A stretch of 64,000 bases of DNA, from the NCBI RefSeq assembly GCF_008086615.1, contig NZ_RXYB01000009.1, forward strand, positions 62,001 through 126,000, read 5' to 3'. Under the pieces are notes generated by a model. The model was not told the origin of the DNA, did not search any database, and worked only from the letters and a program-made list of their open reading frames with translations. Shown here in pieces: positions 16,099-25,029 of the stretch. A program made the position numbers and the translations under genes. The stretch comes from Acetobacterium tundrae. Lineage in GTDB: Bacteria > Bacillota > Clostridia > Eubacteriales > Eubacteriaceae. Numbering within the stretch: the first letter of the stretch is position 1; every line of letters starts with the position of its first letter.

Positions 16099-17139
16099 AT
16101 GATTAAAGCATCTGTTATCGGTGGAACCGGTTATGCAGGACAGGAACTCATTCGAATCTTAATGAGGCATCCTGAGGTGGAGATAGTGACGGTTGGGTCC
16201 AGAAGTTATGCGGGACAAAAATTCAGTGATATTTACGGAAACTATGAAAACATTATGAATCATGTCTGTGAAGTCGCCGACATTAAAGAATTGGCAGAAA
16301 AGTCGGATGTCGTTTTTTTGGCGTTGCCTCATGGTATTGCATCTAAAATGGTTACTGAAGAAATATTGATGCAAACAAAAATTATTGATTTAGGAGCTGA
16401 TTTCCGGCTTAAGGATATTGATATATATGAAGACTGGTATAATACCGAACACTATAATAAGTCATTATTAAAAGAGGCTGTTTATGGATTGTGTGAATTG
16501 CATCGTGATACTATAAAAAATGCTCGTTTAATTGCCAATCCGGGCTGTTATACGACTTGCAGCATCCTGAGTCTGGCACCCCTTGTGAAAAATGAGTTGA
16601 TCGATGTCAACAGTATTATTATTGATGCGAAATCGGGGGTTACCGGTGCGGGCAGAGGAATGGTTCAGACGTCAATGTATTCAGAATGCAATGAATCCAT
16701 CAAGGCTTATAAGATCGGTGAACATCGACATACCCCAGAAATCGAACAGGAACTGGGCTTGTTTAACGGTAAAAATTTTAATCTTCTGTTTACACCCCAC
16801 CTTGTCCCCATGAATCGGGGGATTCTGGCCTTATCTTATGCGACCTTAACAAAGTCAATCGCTATAAATGAGCTTCAGGAACTTTACAAAGATTTCTATA
16901 AAGATGAATATTTTGTGCGTTTAACCGGAGATCGAATGCCGGAAACGCGATGGGTTAAGGGGTCGAATTATTGTGACATCGGCTTAAAGATTGATACGCG
17001 AACCAATCATGTAGTAGTTGTCGGTGCCATTGACAATTTGATAAAGGGAGCGGCCGGTCAGGCCGTTCAAAATATGAATATTGTTTTTGATTTAGATGAA
17101 AAAACAGGAATCGACTTTATTGCCGACTTCCCGATTTAA
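16099..17139 (+). CDS. argC: N-acetyl-gamma-glutamyl-phosphate reductase
   Basis: This enzyme makes N-acetylglutamate semialdehyde from the acyl phosphate with NADPH. The protein has 346 residues. The Rossmann loop GGTGYAGQEL lies at residues 8-17, the catalytic-cysteine motif ANPGCYTT at about 149-156, and the GEHRHTPE segment about 60 residues later. AGAGAGG (16084-16090) precedes the ATG. It is the first gene of argCJBD. No argF was seen in this window. Confidence 0.97.
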   Translation: MIKASVIGGTGYAGQELIRILMRHPEVEIVTVGSRSYAGQKFSDIYGNYENIMNHVCEVADIKELAEKSDVVFLALPHGIASKMVTEEILMQTKIIDLGADFRLKDIDIYEDWYNTEHYNKSLLKEAVYGLCELHRDTIKNARLIANPGCYTTCSILSLAPLVKNELIDVNSIIIDAKSGVTGAGRGMVQTSMYSECNESIKAYKIGEHRHTPEIEQELGLFNGKNFNLLFTPHLVPMNRGILALSYATLTKSIAINELQELYKDFYKDEYFVRLTGDRMPETRWVKGSNYCDIGLKIDTRTNHVVVVGAIDNLIKGAAGQAVQNMNIVFDLDEKTGIDFIADFPI

Positions 17140-17153
17140 ATAGGAGTAAAGAC

Positions 17154-18377
17154 ATGAAAATAATTAAAACAGGTGGGGTAACAACACCCCGTGGGTTTAA
17201 AGCTGGTGGCACAAATTGTGGGATCAAAGCAAATGAAAAAAGTGATTTGGCGATCATCTATTCTGAAGTGCCAGGTGGGACGGCTATATTGACGACCACT
17301 AATCAAGTAAAGGCAGCACCCATTCTTTGGTGCAAGGATGTCATTGCCAATCCGTACAAGCAGGCAGTCGTTGTTAACAGTGGGAATGCCAATGCCTGCA
17401 CCGGACAAGCTGGCATAACGGCAGTGGCAGCGACGGCCAAAAAAATGGCGGAGGCTCTGGGTCTTAAACCGGAAGATGTTCTGGTGGCATCCACAGGCGT
17501 TATTGGCGTGGCATTACCGGTTGAAAAAATTCTATCCGGGATTGATGTGTTGGTACCAAAAATTGGAAATACAAGCGAGCATGGGCAGTTGGCGGCGAAG
17601 GCCATTCTAACAACCGATACTGGTGTAAAAACCATTGGGGTTGAAGTTGAAATTCAAGGCAAACTGGTGAAAATTGGGGGTATGGCCAAAGGATCCGGCA
17701 TGATTCATCCCAATATGGCCACGATGCTTTCATTTGTAACCACCGATGTGAACATTGAACCGGCGCTGCTTCAAAAGCTGTTAAAAGAGACGACCATTGA
17801 TACTTATAACATGATTTCCGTGGATGGGGATACCAGTACCAACGATATGGTAACGGTTATGTCAAACGGCATGGCGGGAAATGATAAGCTGGAGGAAGCC
17901 ACCCCTGATTATGAAATCTTTAAGGAAGCCTTTGTGTTTGTCCACAAAACTCTGGCAAAGAAAATCATTCGCGATGGTGAAGGTGCGACAAAATTCATTG
18001 AAGTAGAAGTTTACGGAACAAAAACAAAGAATGAAGCAAGAATTTTAGCAAAAGCAGTGATCACTTCTAACCTTGTTAAAACAGCTTTGTTTGGTGAAGA
18101 TGCAAACTGGGGCCGGGTACTTTGTGCCTTGGGCTATTCTGGGGTTGAATTTGATCCTTTAAAAGTATCTTTGATTTTTTCGAGTCAGGCGGGTATGATT
18201 ACGCTTTTAAAAGATGGTGTGCCGATTGCTTTTAAAGAAGATGAAGCAAAAAAAGTCTTATCTGAAACGGACATCAATATTTCTGTTGATCTTAAGGATG
18301 GAGATGAGAAGGCAGTGGCATGGGGTTGCGATTTATCCTATGAGTATGTTAAGATAAACGGCGACTATCGAAGCTAA
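17154..18377 (+). CDS. argJ: Bifunctional glutamate N-acetyltransferase / ornithine acetyltransferase
   Basis: ArgJ recycles the acetyl group from N-acetylornithine to glutamate. The 407-residue precursor should cleave itself before Thr190 in the motif PNMAT-MLSF, giving alpha and beta chains; the Thr is then the nucleophile. GMAKGSGMIHPN lies just before it. The presence of argJ and the absence of argA and argE fit the cyclic arginine pathway. AGGAG at 17141-17145 precedes the ATG, 14 bases after argC. Confidence 0.97.
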   Translation: MKIIKTGGVTTPRGFKAGGTNCGIKANEKSDLAIIYSEVPGGTAILTTTNQVKAAPILWCKDVIANPYKQAVVVNSGNANACTGQAGITAVAATAKKMAEALGLKPEDVLVASTGVIGVALPVEKILSGIDVLVPKIGNTSEHGQLAAKAILTTDTGVKTIGVEVEIQGKLVKIGGMAKGSGMIHPNMATMLSFVTTDVNIEPALLQKLLKETTIDTYNMISVDGDTSTNDMVTVMSNGMAGNDKLEEATPDYEIFKEAFVFVHKTLAKKIIRDGEGATKFIEVEVYGTKTKNEARILAKAVITSNLVKTALFGEDANWGRVLCALGYSGVEFDPLKVSLIFSSQAGMITLLKDGVPIAFKEDEAKKVLSETDINISVDLKDGDEKAVAWGCDLSYEYVKINGDYRS

Positions 18378-18399
18378 AAAATATAGAAGGAAGTATTAT

Positions 18400-19269
18400 A
18401 TGGAAAAATATATTGAAAAGGCGAATGTTCTGATTGAAGCCTTGCCTTATATCCAGAAGTTCAAAAAGAAAACAATGGTCATCAAGTATGGCGGTAGTTT
18501 CATGTATGATGAGGCGATTAAACAATCAGTAATGGACGATATAGCACTGATGCGTTTGGTTGGGATTCGGGTGATCCTTATTCATGGCGGCGGTAAAGAT
18601 ATATCAAGCATGTTAAGTGATCTTGATATTGAAACCGAGTTTGTGGATGGACTGCGAATCACGAATGAAAAAGTGGTGGAAGTTGCAGAAATGGTGTTAT
18701 CAGGAAAGATTAATAAGGAAATTGTTCAACTTCTCCAGAATCGGGAAATCAGCGCGGTTGGTCTTTCCGGTAAAGACGGTGGAATGATCAAGGTTAAGAA
18801 GAAATTTGTCAACAATCTTGATATTGGTTTTGTTGGCGAGATTGAAAAGGTGGATAGCCGAATTTTAAGCACCTTATTAAAGGACGATTACTTGCCGGTC
18901 ATCGCTCCGATTGGTACGGATGAAACTGGACAGAGTTACAACATTAATGCGGACCATGTTGCATATGCCATTGCTAAAGCGGTAAAGGCTGAAAAATTAA
19001 TCTATTTAACGGATACCGATGGGGTCTATATGGATTTTGAAAATCCGGACTCGATTATTCGTCGCCTTTCGGCCGAGAGCGTGCCAAAACTGATTGAAGA
19101 AGGGGTTATTTACGGGGGGATGATTCCGAAAGTACAAAACAGTGTGGATGCCATAAATGGCGGCGTTAATTCGGTTCATATTTTAGACGGAAAGGTTCAG
19201 CATTCGTTGCTCCTCGAACTTTTTACAGCAGCTGGTGTTGGAACGATGATTCGTCGTTCGATAATTTAG
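18400..19269 (+). CDS. argB: Acetylglutamate kinase
   Basis: ArgB phosphorylates N-acetylglutamate, the committed step and often the point of arginine feedback. The 289-residue protein has the amino-acid kinase motifs VIKYGGS near residue 27 and LIHGGGKDIS near residue 64. Near the C-terminus it has GGMIPKVQNSVDAI. An N-terminal helix (EKANVLIEALPYIQKF) of the kind found in arginine-sensitive hexameric enzymes is present, so feedback inhibition is plausible. Confidence 0.96.
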   Translation: MEKYIEKANVLIEALPYIQKFKKKTMVIKYGGSFMYDEAIKQSVMDDIALMRLVGIRVILIHGGGKDISSMLSDLDIETEFVDGLRITNEKVVEVAEMVLSGKINKEIVQLLQNREISAVGLSGKDGGMIKVKKKFVNNLDIGFVGEIEKVDSRILSTLLKDDYLPVIAPIGTDETGQSYNINADHVAYAIAKAVKAEKLIYLTDTDGVYMDFENPDSIIRRLSAESVPKLIEEGVIYGGMIPKVQNSVDAINGGVNSVHILDGKVQHSLLLELFTAAGVGTMIRRSII

Positions 19270-19279
19270 GAGGAAAAAA

Positions 19280-20452
19280 ATGGATTTAATTACACGTGGA
19301 AATAATGTGATCATGGAAACCTATAAGCGTTTTCCATTGGTTTTCGATAAAGGTCAGGGATGTGTGCTGACGGACATAAACGGGAAAGAGTACCTTGATT
19401 TTATGGGCGGTATCGCTGTTAACGCCCTTGGCTATGCTCATCCGGGGCTGATCGATGCAATGAAAACGCAAATGGAAAAACTGGTTCATGTTTCTAATTT
19501 ATATTGGACAGAACCAGGGATTGAATTAGCCGAATTATTGACAAAAGAAAGCGGCTTAGATAAAGTCTTTTTTTGCAACAGTGGCACAGAGGCCTGTGAG
19601 GCGGCATTAAAACTTTGTCGTATTTATGGAAAATTAAAAAAACATCCGGATGCCGTAGAAATTATTGCCATGGATCAATCTTTTCATGGACGAACCTACG
19701 GTGCAATAAGCGCGACCGGTCAAAAAAAATATCAGGCGAATCTGGAACCTTTGCTGCCGGAAATTTATCATGTGCCCTTTAATGATATTGAAGCATTAAA
19801 GGCTCAGATTAATCCCAATACCTGTGGTATTATTCTGGAACCGATTCAAGGGGAAGGCGGTATTCATCCAGCGGATCCGGAATATTTAAAAGAGGTAAGA
19901 AAAATATGTGATAAAGAAAATATTGTGCTGATTTTCGATGAAGTTCAAACCGGTATCGGCCGTTCCGGAAAATTGTTTGCCTATCAGCAATACGGCGTGG
20001 TTCCGGATGTTGTCACCATGGCTAAAGGATTAGGCGGCGGTGTGCCCATCGGCGGTATTATTGCTAAAAATCACGTTGCTGAGGTCTTTACACCGGGAAC
20101 CCATGCGGCCACTTTTGGGGGCAATCCCTTTGTTTGCGCAACCGGCAAATATGTAATTGAAACTTTGACAGCACCGGGATTCTTTGAATCGGTCACTGAA
20201 AAGGGCAATTATTTAAAATCTAAATTAGAAGCACTGAAAAAAGAACATCCTTCAATCAAAGATGTACGCGGGATGGGACTTATGATCGGAGCCGAAGTTG
20301 ATGACGATCTCGGCGTCATTGTTGCTAAAGCGATGGACAAAGGACTATTGGTTATTACCGCAGGATCAAATGCGATTCGCTTTGTTCCGCCGCTCATTAT
20401 TACAAAGAAACAAATTGATCAGGCCGTGCAAATTTTTTCAGAATGTTTGTAA
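19280..20452 (+). CDS. argD: Acetylornithine aminotransferase
   Basis: This class III PLP aminotransferase of 390 residues converts N-acetylglutamate semialdehyde to N-acetylornithine. The PLP lysine is in VTMAKGLGGGVPIG, with the aspartate motif LIFDEVQTGIGRSG about 30 residues before it. GNSGTEACEAALK-type phosphate-binding residues appear as NSGTEACEA. AGGAGG precedes the ATG, 10 bases after argB. It is the last gene before a GC-rich terminator. Confidence 0.95.
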   Translation: MDLITRGNNVIMETYKRFPLVFDKGQGCVLTDINGKEYLDFMGGIAVNALGYAHPGLIDAMKTQMEKLVHVSNLYWTEPGIELAELLTKESGLDKVFFCNSGTEACEAALKLCRIYGKLKKHPDAVEIIAMDQSFHGRTYGAISATGQKKYQANLEPLLPEIYHVPFNDIEALKAQINPNTCGIILEPIQGEGGIHPADPEYLKEVRKICDKENIVLIFDEVQTGIGRSGKLFAYQQYGVVPDVVTMAKGLGGGVPIGGIIAKNHVAEVFTPGTHAATFGGNPFVCATGKYVIETLTAPGFFESVTEKGNYLKSKLEALKKEHPSIKDVRGMGLMIGAEVDDDLGVIVAKAMDKGLLVITAGSNAIRFVPPLIITKKQIDQAVQIFSECL

Positions 20453-20483
20453 GGCAAATAAAGACAAAATAAAATTTATTTCA

Positions 20484-20520
20484 CCGGGGCGATCGACGAT
20501 CACCCCGGCTATTTTAGTTT
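20484..20520. terminator. GC-rich terminator between argD and the sensor kinase
   Basis: CCGGGG (20484-20489) pairs with CCCCGG (20503-20508), with GATC pairing inside and one mismatch between. CTATTTTAGTTTT follows on the plus strand. It separates argD from the convergent sensor kinase gene. Confidence 0.8.
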
Positions 20521-22001
20521 TAATAATTTTTCAATAATATCGACACGTTAGTTCCCTGGTTGAGTTCGCTGGTGATAATAAGCTCGCCATGATGGATGGT
20601 GACAATACTGTCAATAATTGACAGTCCCAAACCGGTGCCGCCGGTTGCTCTGGAACGATCATGGTTTATCCGATAGAAACGTTCTTTAATCTTGGCAAGT
20701 TCACTGTTTGGAATACCACAACCTGAATCGGAAATGGTAATTTCGTTTATCTTCTGATCGCGAACGTTACAGATCAGCGTGATGGTGCCTCCTGTTTCTG
20801 TATACTTTCGGCTGTTATCAATGAGACCGCGGATGGCTTGAATCACTAAGCCTTCATTCCCACGAACAAATGCGTGTTCGCATGTTTTTAGCTCATATTC
20901 ATGGTCAGGATCAATCATGCGGCATTGATAGTATATTTTTTCTAAAATTAGAGAAATATCTAGAACTTTAAAATCAGTACTGTAATAATTGTTTTCGATT
21001 CGAGTGATGAGCAGCAAGTCTTCAACCATTTTATTCATACCCTGGATTTCATCTCGAATGGCTTCAATGGATTCATCACGAAGCTGAGGATCATTTTTAC
21101 CCCAATCCGCTAAAATATCAATATAGCCTTGAATGACGGTTAGCGGAATTCGTAATTCATGAGAAGCATCGGATGCAAAACGTTTTTGGTTATTGAAAGC
21201 GGATTCTAATTTTTGGATCATTTGATTCAGGGATATAATCAATTGATCAAGTTCATCCTTGTTTCCAGTTTCTTCAATACGGATGTTTAAATTATTTTCG
21301 GTTATATTTTTTGCGGTTTCGGATATTTCAATGAGTGGTTTCAAGGTATGCTTGGTACCATAAATACCAATGATGATAATCGCTACTAAACCTAAAATAC
21401 TGATGGAGACCATCAAAACGAATAAGGTGGTCATGAAAACATAACTATCATGAAGATTCTTCACGATTTGAATATAAATGATATTTCCGTCTTCAAGGAC
21501 GTAGTAAGAGCCTACATAATAGTATTCAGTCTGATTATAACGTAGAGAATTCACGGAAATTGTCTGATTCTTATTTTGATCATCAAAACTGAATTCAAAA
21601 AAATGAAAATTATATTTATCCAGATTATCGGCGGTGAGAAGGTCATTTAATATCTCTGAGGATTGATAGATGTGTCCGGCATTATCAGAAAGTCGGTAGG
21701 CAATCAGAGAATTGTCTTTGACATAGGGGTATATTTTTTCTGAAATTACTTCCAGTCGCTTATCCGTCGGAAGACTGAGAAGTAGCGACCTGTTTTCATC
21801 GATGGTGTTAATGACATAATCATTAAAACGAATCATGGTCGACTGGTTTTCATTTAAAATAAGCTGCCGAGCGAAAAAGAATACCATTAGAAAAGAAAGA
21901 GCCAGGACCGATGTCAGCGCAAGAATAAAAAAGTAAACGATCCGATGATAGATCTTCAATGGCTTTTTCCGGCCCGGAATATTTAAGTTATCGAACCACA
22001 T
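20520..22001 (-). CDS. Sensor histidine kinase (OmpR/EnvZ-type, first system)
   Basis: This membrane sensor has 493 residues. Transmembrane segments lie at about 20-45 and 188-214 and flank an extracytoplasmic domain of about 140 residues. A HAMP linker at about 215-265 follows, then HisKA with the phospho-accepting His281 in SDASHELRIPLT. The HATPase domain has the N box IDNSRKY, G1 DSGCGIP and G2 GGTGLGLSI. It overlaps the 3' end of its response regulator gene by 14 bases. The sensed signal is unknown. Confidence 0.93.
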   Translation of the reverse strand: MWFDNLNIPGRKKPLKIYHRIVYFFILALTSVLALSFLMVFFFARQLILNENQSTMIRFNDYVINTIDENRSLLLSLPTDKRLEVISEKIYPYVKDNSLIAYRLSDNAGHIYQSSEILNDLLTADNLDKYNFHFFEFSFDDQNKNQTISVNSLRYNQTEYYYVGSYYVLEDGNIIYIQIVKNLHDSYVFMTTLFVLMVSISILGLVAIIIIGIYGTKHTLKPLIEISETAKNITENNLNIRIEETGNKDELDQLIISLNQMIQKLESAFNNQKRFASDASHELRIPLTVIQGYIDILADWGKNDPQLRDESIEAIRDEIQGMNKMVEDLLLITRIENNYYSTDFKVLDISLILEKIYYQCRMIDPDHEYELKTCEHAFVRGNEGLVIQAIRGLIDNSRKYTETGGTITLICNVRDQKINEITISDSGCGIPNSELAKIKERFYRINHDRSRATGGTGLGLSIIDSIVTIHHGELIITSELNQGTNVSILLKNY

Positions 22002-22665
22002 AACCGCGACCTCTTATTGTTTGGATACGTTTTTCATTATAATTCCGGTCGATTTTATCCCGCAGGTATTTAATATATACATCAACAATATTATCACCGC
22101 CTTCATAATCAAAACCCCAAACATTGTCCAGAATCTGTTCCCGTGATTGAACCAGATCATGATTAAGAACAAGATAATACAAAAGATCGAATTCAGTTCG
22201 AGAAAGATCAATCTCTTTAGAGTTGCGGATTACACGAAAGTTATCGAGATCGATCTCGATATCCTTAAATATGATATGTGTTTTTATTAAATTATCATGA
22301 GTGCTTTTGCGTATATTCGCTTTGATTCGGGCAAGCAGTTCATCAAAATTAAAAGGTTTTGTAACATAATCGTCAGCTCCAAGTTCAAAACCTTTTACGA
22401 CATCTTGGGTACCATCTTTAGCAGTTAAAAAAATAACCGGTATTTGATTGTTTTGAGATTTTATATAATGAAGAACGTCATACCCGGATGCTTCAGGAAG
22501 CATAATATCCAGGAGGATCAGATCAAAAGCAGGGTGTTGATTAAATGTTTCTATGCCTTCACGGCCAGTAAAAGCTTTGGTCGTTTTAAACCCGGCATGA
22601 TTTAATTGAAGTTCAATGATTCGAGATATTTTTTTATCATCTTCAATAATGAGTATTTCTTTCAT
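21988..22665 (-). CDS. OmpR-family response regulator (first system)
   Basis: This 225-residue regulator has a receiver domain with the acidic pair IEDD at residues 7-10, phospho-acceptor Asp53 in LLLDIMLP and Lys in VTKPFN near residue 102. It is followed by a winged-helix DNA-binding domain ending TIRGRGYVVR. AGGAGGTT precedes the ATG on the minus strand. It is cotranscribed with the overlapping kinase gene and divergent from a second two-component system. Confidence 0.94.
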   Translation of the reverse strand: MKEILIIEDDKKISRIIELQLNHAGFKTTKAFTGREGIETFNQHPAFDLILLDIMLPEASGYDVLHYIKSQNNQIPVIFLTAKDGTQDVVKGFELGADDYVTKPFNFDELLARIKANIRKSTHDNLIKTHIIFKDIEIDLDNFRVIRNSKEIDLSRTEFDLLYYLVLNHDLVQSREQILDNVWGFDYEGGDNIVDVYIKYLRDKIDRNYNEKRIQTIRGRGYVVR

Positions 22666-22791
22666 AGCAACCTCCTAATTTATTAAAATCATATCATATT
22701 TTATTGATTTTATATAGCTTTAAGATTTCAGAATTATAATTAGAACATATGACTTATGATTTAAATTCAAAAACGTGGAAGGAGTCGCTTT

Positions 22792-23460
22792 ATGCGTATA
22801 TTATTTGTAGAGGACGAAAAAAAGATAACTGATGCTCTCCAGGAACTATGCAGGATACAAAATATTGATTGCGATATTGCCAATGATGGTGAAGAAGGTT
22901 TGTTATTTGCCCTTAACCCTATTTATGATGTGATCGTTTTGGATATCATGCTGCCAATAAAAAGTGGCATTGAAATTCTTCAGCAAATCAGGGACCAGGG
23001 TATTAATACCCCGGTATTGATGTTGACGGCAAAAGGAACCATTGATGATAAGGTAAAGGGATTGGATATGGGAGCGGATGATTATTTGATCAAACCTTTT
23101 TCGGCAAAAGAACTCTTTGCCCGGATTCGTGCTTTGGGACGTCGCCCGGATCATGGCATCAAGGGAGAAACGATTGTTTTTGAAGATGTGAGTTTCAATA
23201 CCAAGAAAAACATTTTGCAGACAACGGATAAGGAATTTAAGCTTTCGGTTAAAGAAGCGAAAATCTTGGAAATGCTTTTAAAACGACCGAACCAGGTATT
23301 TACCCGGGAACAGATTTTAGATCGGGTTTGGGGATTTGACAAGGAAGTCAATGAGAATAATATTGAAATTTATGTTCATAATCTGCGAAAGAAGATTATC
23401 GATACTGAGGTCAAAATTGACACAATTCGAGGGGTTGGTTATACACTTGGGAAAAAATAA
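22792..23460 (+). CDS. OmpR-family response regulator (second system)
   Basis: This 222-residue regulator has receiver residues EDE at 7-9, phospho-acceptor Asp51 in VLDIMLP and Lys in LIKPFSAKELFARI. The winged helix ends TIRGVGYTLGKK. AAGGAG lies 9 bases before the ATG. The nearest kinase gene starts 18 bases downstream. The receiver resembles the ArlR/CssR type in general form, but I would not assign a named system. Confidence 0.94.
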   Translation: MRILFVEDEKKITDALQELCRIQNIDCDIANDGEEGLLFALNPIYDVIVLDIMLPIKSGIEILQQIRDQGINTPVLMLTAKGTIDDKVKGLDMGADDYLIKPFSAKELFARIRALGRRPDHGIKGETIVFEDVSFNTKKNILQTTDKEFKLSVKEAKILEMLLKRPNQVFTREQILDRVWGFDKEVNENNIEIYVHNLRKKIIDTEVKIDTIRGVGYTLGKK

Positions 23461-23478
23461 GTTGGGGTACTAAGTCTC

Positions 23479-24783
23479 ATGTTTAAAGAAATTAAACGAA
23501 AAATCACACTATTTAACACCCTTATTCTAGTTGTTTTTATGTTTGTGTTTATTTTACTCTTGGGCTTTCTTGTGAAATGGAGTCTCAATCTTACCGGTGA
23601 AATATATTTAACCAATGTTGGCAAAGAGATTATTGAAAACAATGGCGAATCAGACCCGCCTCAGATAAATTCAGTTGATTCCGTTCATGATAAGGTGGGA
23701 TATCAATTTATTTTGTGGGATAGCAGCCACACTGTAAAATCGATGAAAGTAAATGACCGAAATTTAATTATGTCGGGTTATGAGTTAGTGATTCAGGAAA
23801 ATCAGGCGTCTCAATTTAATACAATGGTTTCGGATGATGTCGAATATCGGGTCTATACTCTTTCGTATTCAAAAGATTCTAATGATTATGTGTTGCAGAT
23901 TTTTCAACAGATTACCACGGAAAAGTCAATGATTGCCTACATTATTTCTTTCTTATTATTAATCGGTGTCGGCTCCATTGTCGTATTAATCCCCCTGAGT
24001 TATTTTCTGGCAGGAAAATCGCTGCAACCCATTAAGGAGACTTTTGAAGATCAAAAAAAGTTTATTGCAAATGCTTCTCATGAGTTGCGAACCCCTCTTA
24101 CGGTCATTCAAACGAATGTGGAGGTGTTAAAACTTAAGGAAGATGAACAGATAAAAGACAACATGAAATGGCTGAACAACATCGGCAGTGAAAGTGAGAC
24201 AATGGCAAAACTCATTTCTGATTTATTGTTATTAGCACAAGCGGAAAATCAAAGTCTTTCCGTTGAGAAGGAACTGTTTGATTTATCTTCTTTGTGTCAT
24301 CAAATGGTGGTGCTTATGACAGAATTGGCAAATGAAAAAGAAATTGAGCTAAGCGAGAATATTACCCCGGATATACACTATCGCGGTGATGAAGAACGAC
24401 TTAAACAGGCGGTGCGAATATTAGTCGATAATGCTATTAAATATACACCAATAGGCGGTAAAGTACAATTGTGCATAACTCAAGGCAAACGAAATATTGT
24501 CATTGCCGTTAAAGATACCGGAGTCGGACTGACGGAAGAAGAAAAGGCAAAAGTATTTAGTCGTTTCTATCGGGTGGACGATGCCCGAAACCGGGAAACC
24601 GGTGGTTATGGACTCGGCTTAAACATCGCGGATTACATTGTAAAAAAACATGGCGGTAAAATAAAAATAGAATCGGTTCCCAATGAAGGCAGTACCTTTT
24701 CGATTCTCTTACCACGGACAAATACAAAACAGGATACCAAAAAAAATAACCATAATAACTATCGAATCGATTCATTTTTATAA
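23479..24783 (+). CDS. Sensor histidine kinase (second system)
   Basis: This 434-residue membrane kinase has transmembrane segments at about 11-33 and 151-178, an extracytoplasmic domain of about 115 residues, and almost no HAMP linker. Phospho-acceptor His201 is in NASHELRTPLTVI. The ATPase domain has VDNAIKYTP, DTGVGLTEEEK and GGYGLGLNIADYI. The polar tail is rich in Asn and Lys. It is paired with the response regulator immediately upstream and ends at a branched terminator. Confidence 0.93.
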   Translation: MFKEIKRKITLFNTLILVVFMFVFILLLGFLVKWSLNLTGEIYLTNVGKEIIENNGESDPPQINSVDSVHDKVGYQFILWDSSHTVKSMKVNDRNLIMSGYELVIQENQASQFNTMVSDDVEYRVYTLSYSKDSNDYVLQIFQQITTEKSMIAYIISFLLLIGVGSIVVLIPLSYFLAGKSLQPIKETFEDQKKFIANASHELRTPLTVIQTNVEVLKLKEDEQIKDNMKWLNNIGSESETMAKLISDLLLLAQAENQSLSVEKELFDLSSLCHQMVVLMTELANEKEIELSENITPDIHYRGDEERLKQAVRILVDNAIKYTPIGGKVQLCITQGKRNIVIAVKDTGVGLTEEEKAKVFSRFYRVDDARNRETGGYGLGLNIADYIVKKHGGKIKIESVPNEGSTFSILLPRTNTKQDTKKNNHNNYRIDSFL

Positions 24784-24788
24784 AAGTC

Positions 24789-24876
24789 AAAAGTTCAAGT
24801 ATTTAACTGCTTTTAAGGAGACTGGAATTTCCAGTAAGGATTCTTTAAAAATTGGTTGAGTAATTGAACTTTTTTT
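24789..24876 (+). terminator. Branched terminator after the second sensor kinase
   Basis: AAAAGTTCAA (24789-24798) pairs with TTGAACTTTT (24864-24873). Inside it, ACTGGA and TCCAGT form a second hairpin around 24821-24835. The outer stem runs into seven T's. The two-level fold is unusual for a simple terminator. Confidence 0.6.
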
Positions 24877-24983
24877 ATGTGGAACAACGCGATAACATTT
24901 AGTTTGTAAAAAGATAAAATTAAGAATCAAAATAGATCATATAATTTTTTAACTTAAAAATTTATTATCTTGCTGTGACGATA

Positions 24984-24992
24984 TGCTATAAT
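24984..24992 (+). promoter_or_regulatory. Extended -10 promoter of the flippase-like gene
   Basis: TGC-TATAAT is an extended -10 element about 38 bases before the ATG at 25030. No good -35 hexamer is visible, as is usual for extended -10 promoters. Confidence 0.5.
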
Positions 24993-25029
24993 AAACATGA
25001 TCTTATAGAATGGAAATGGGTAACTAAGA

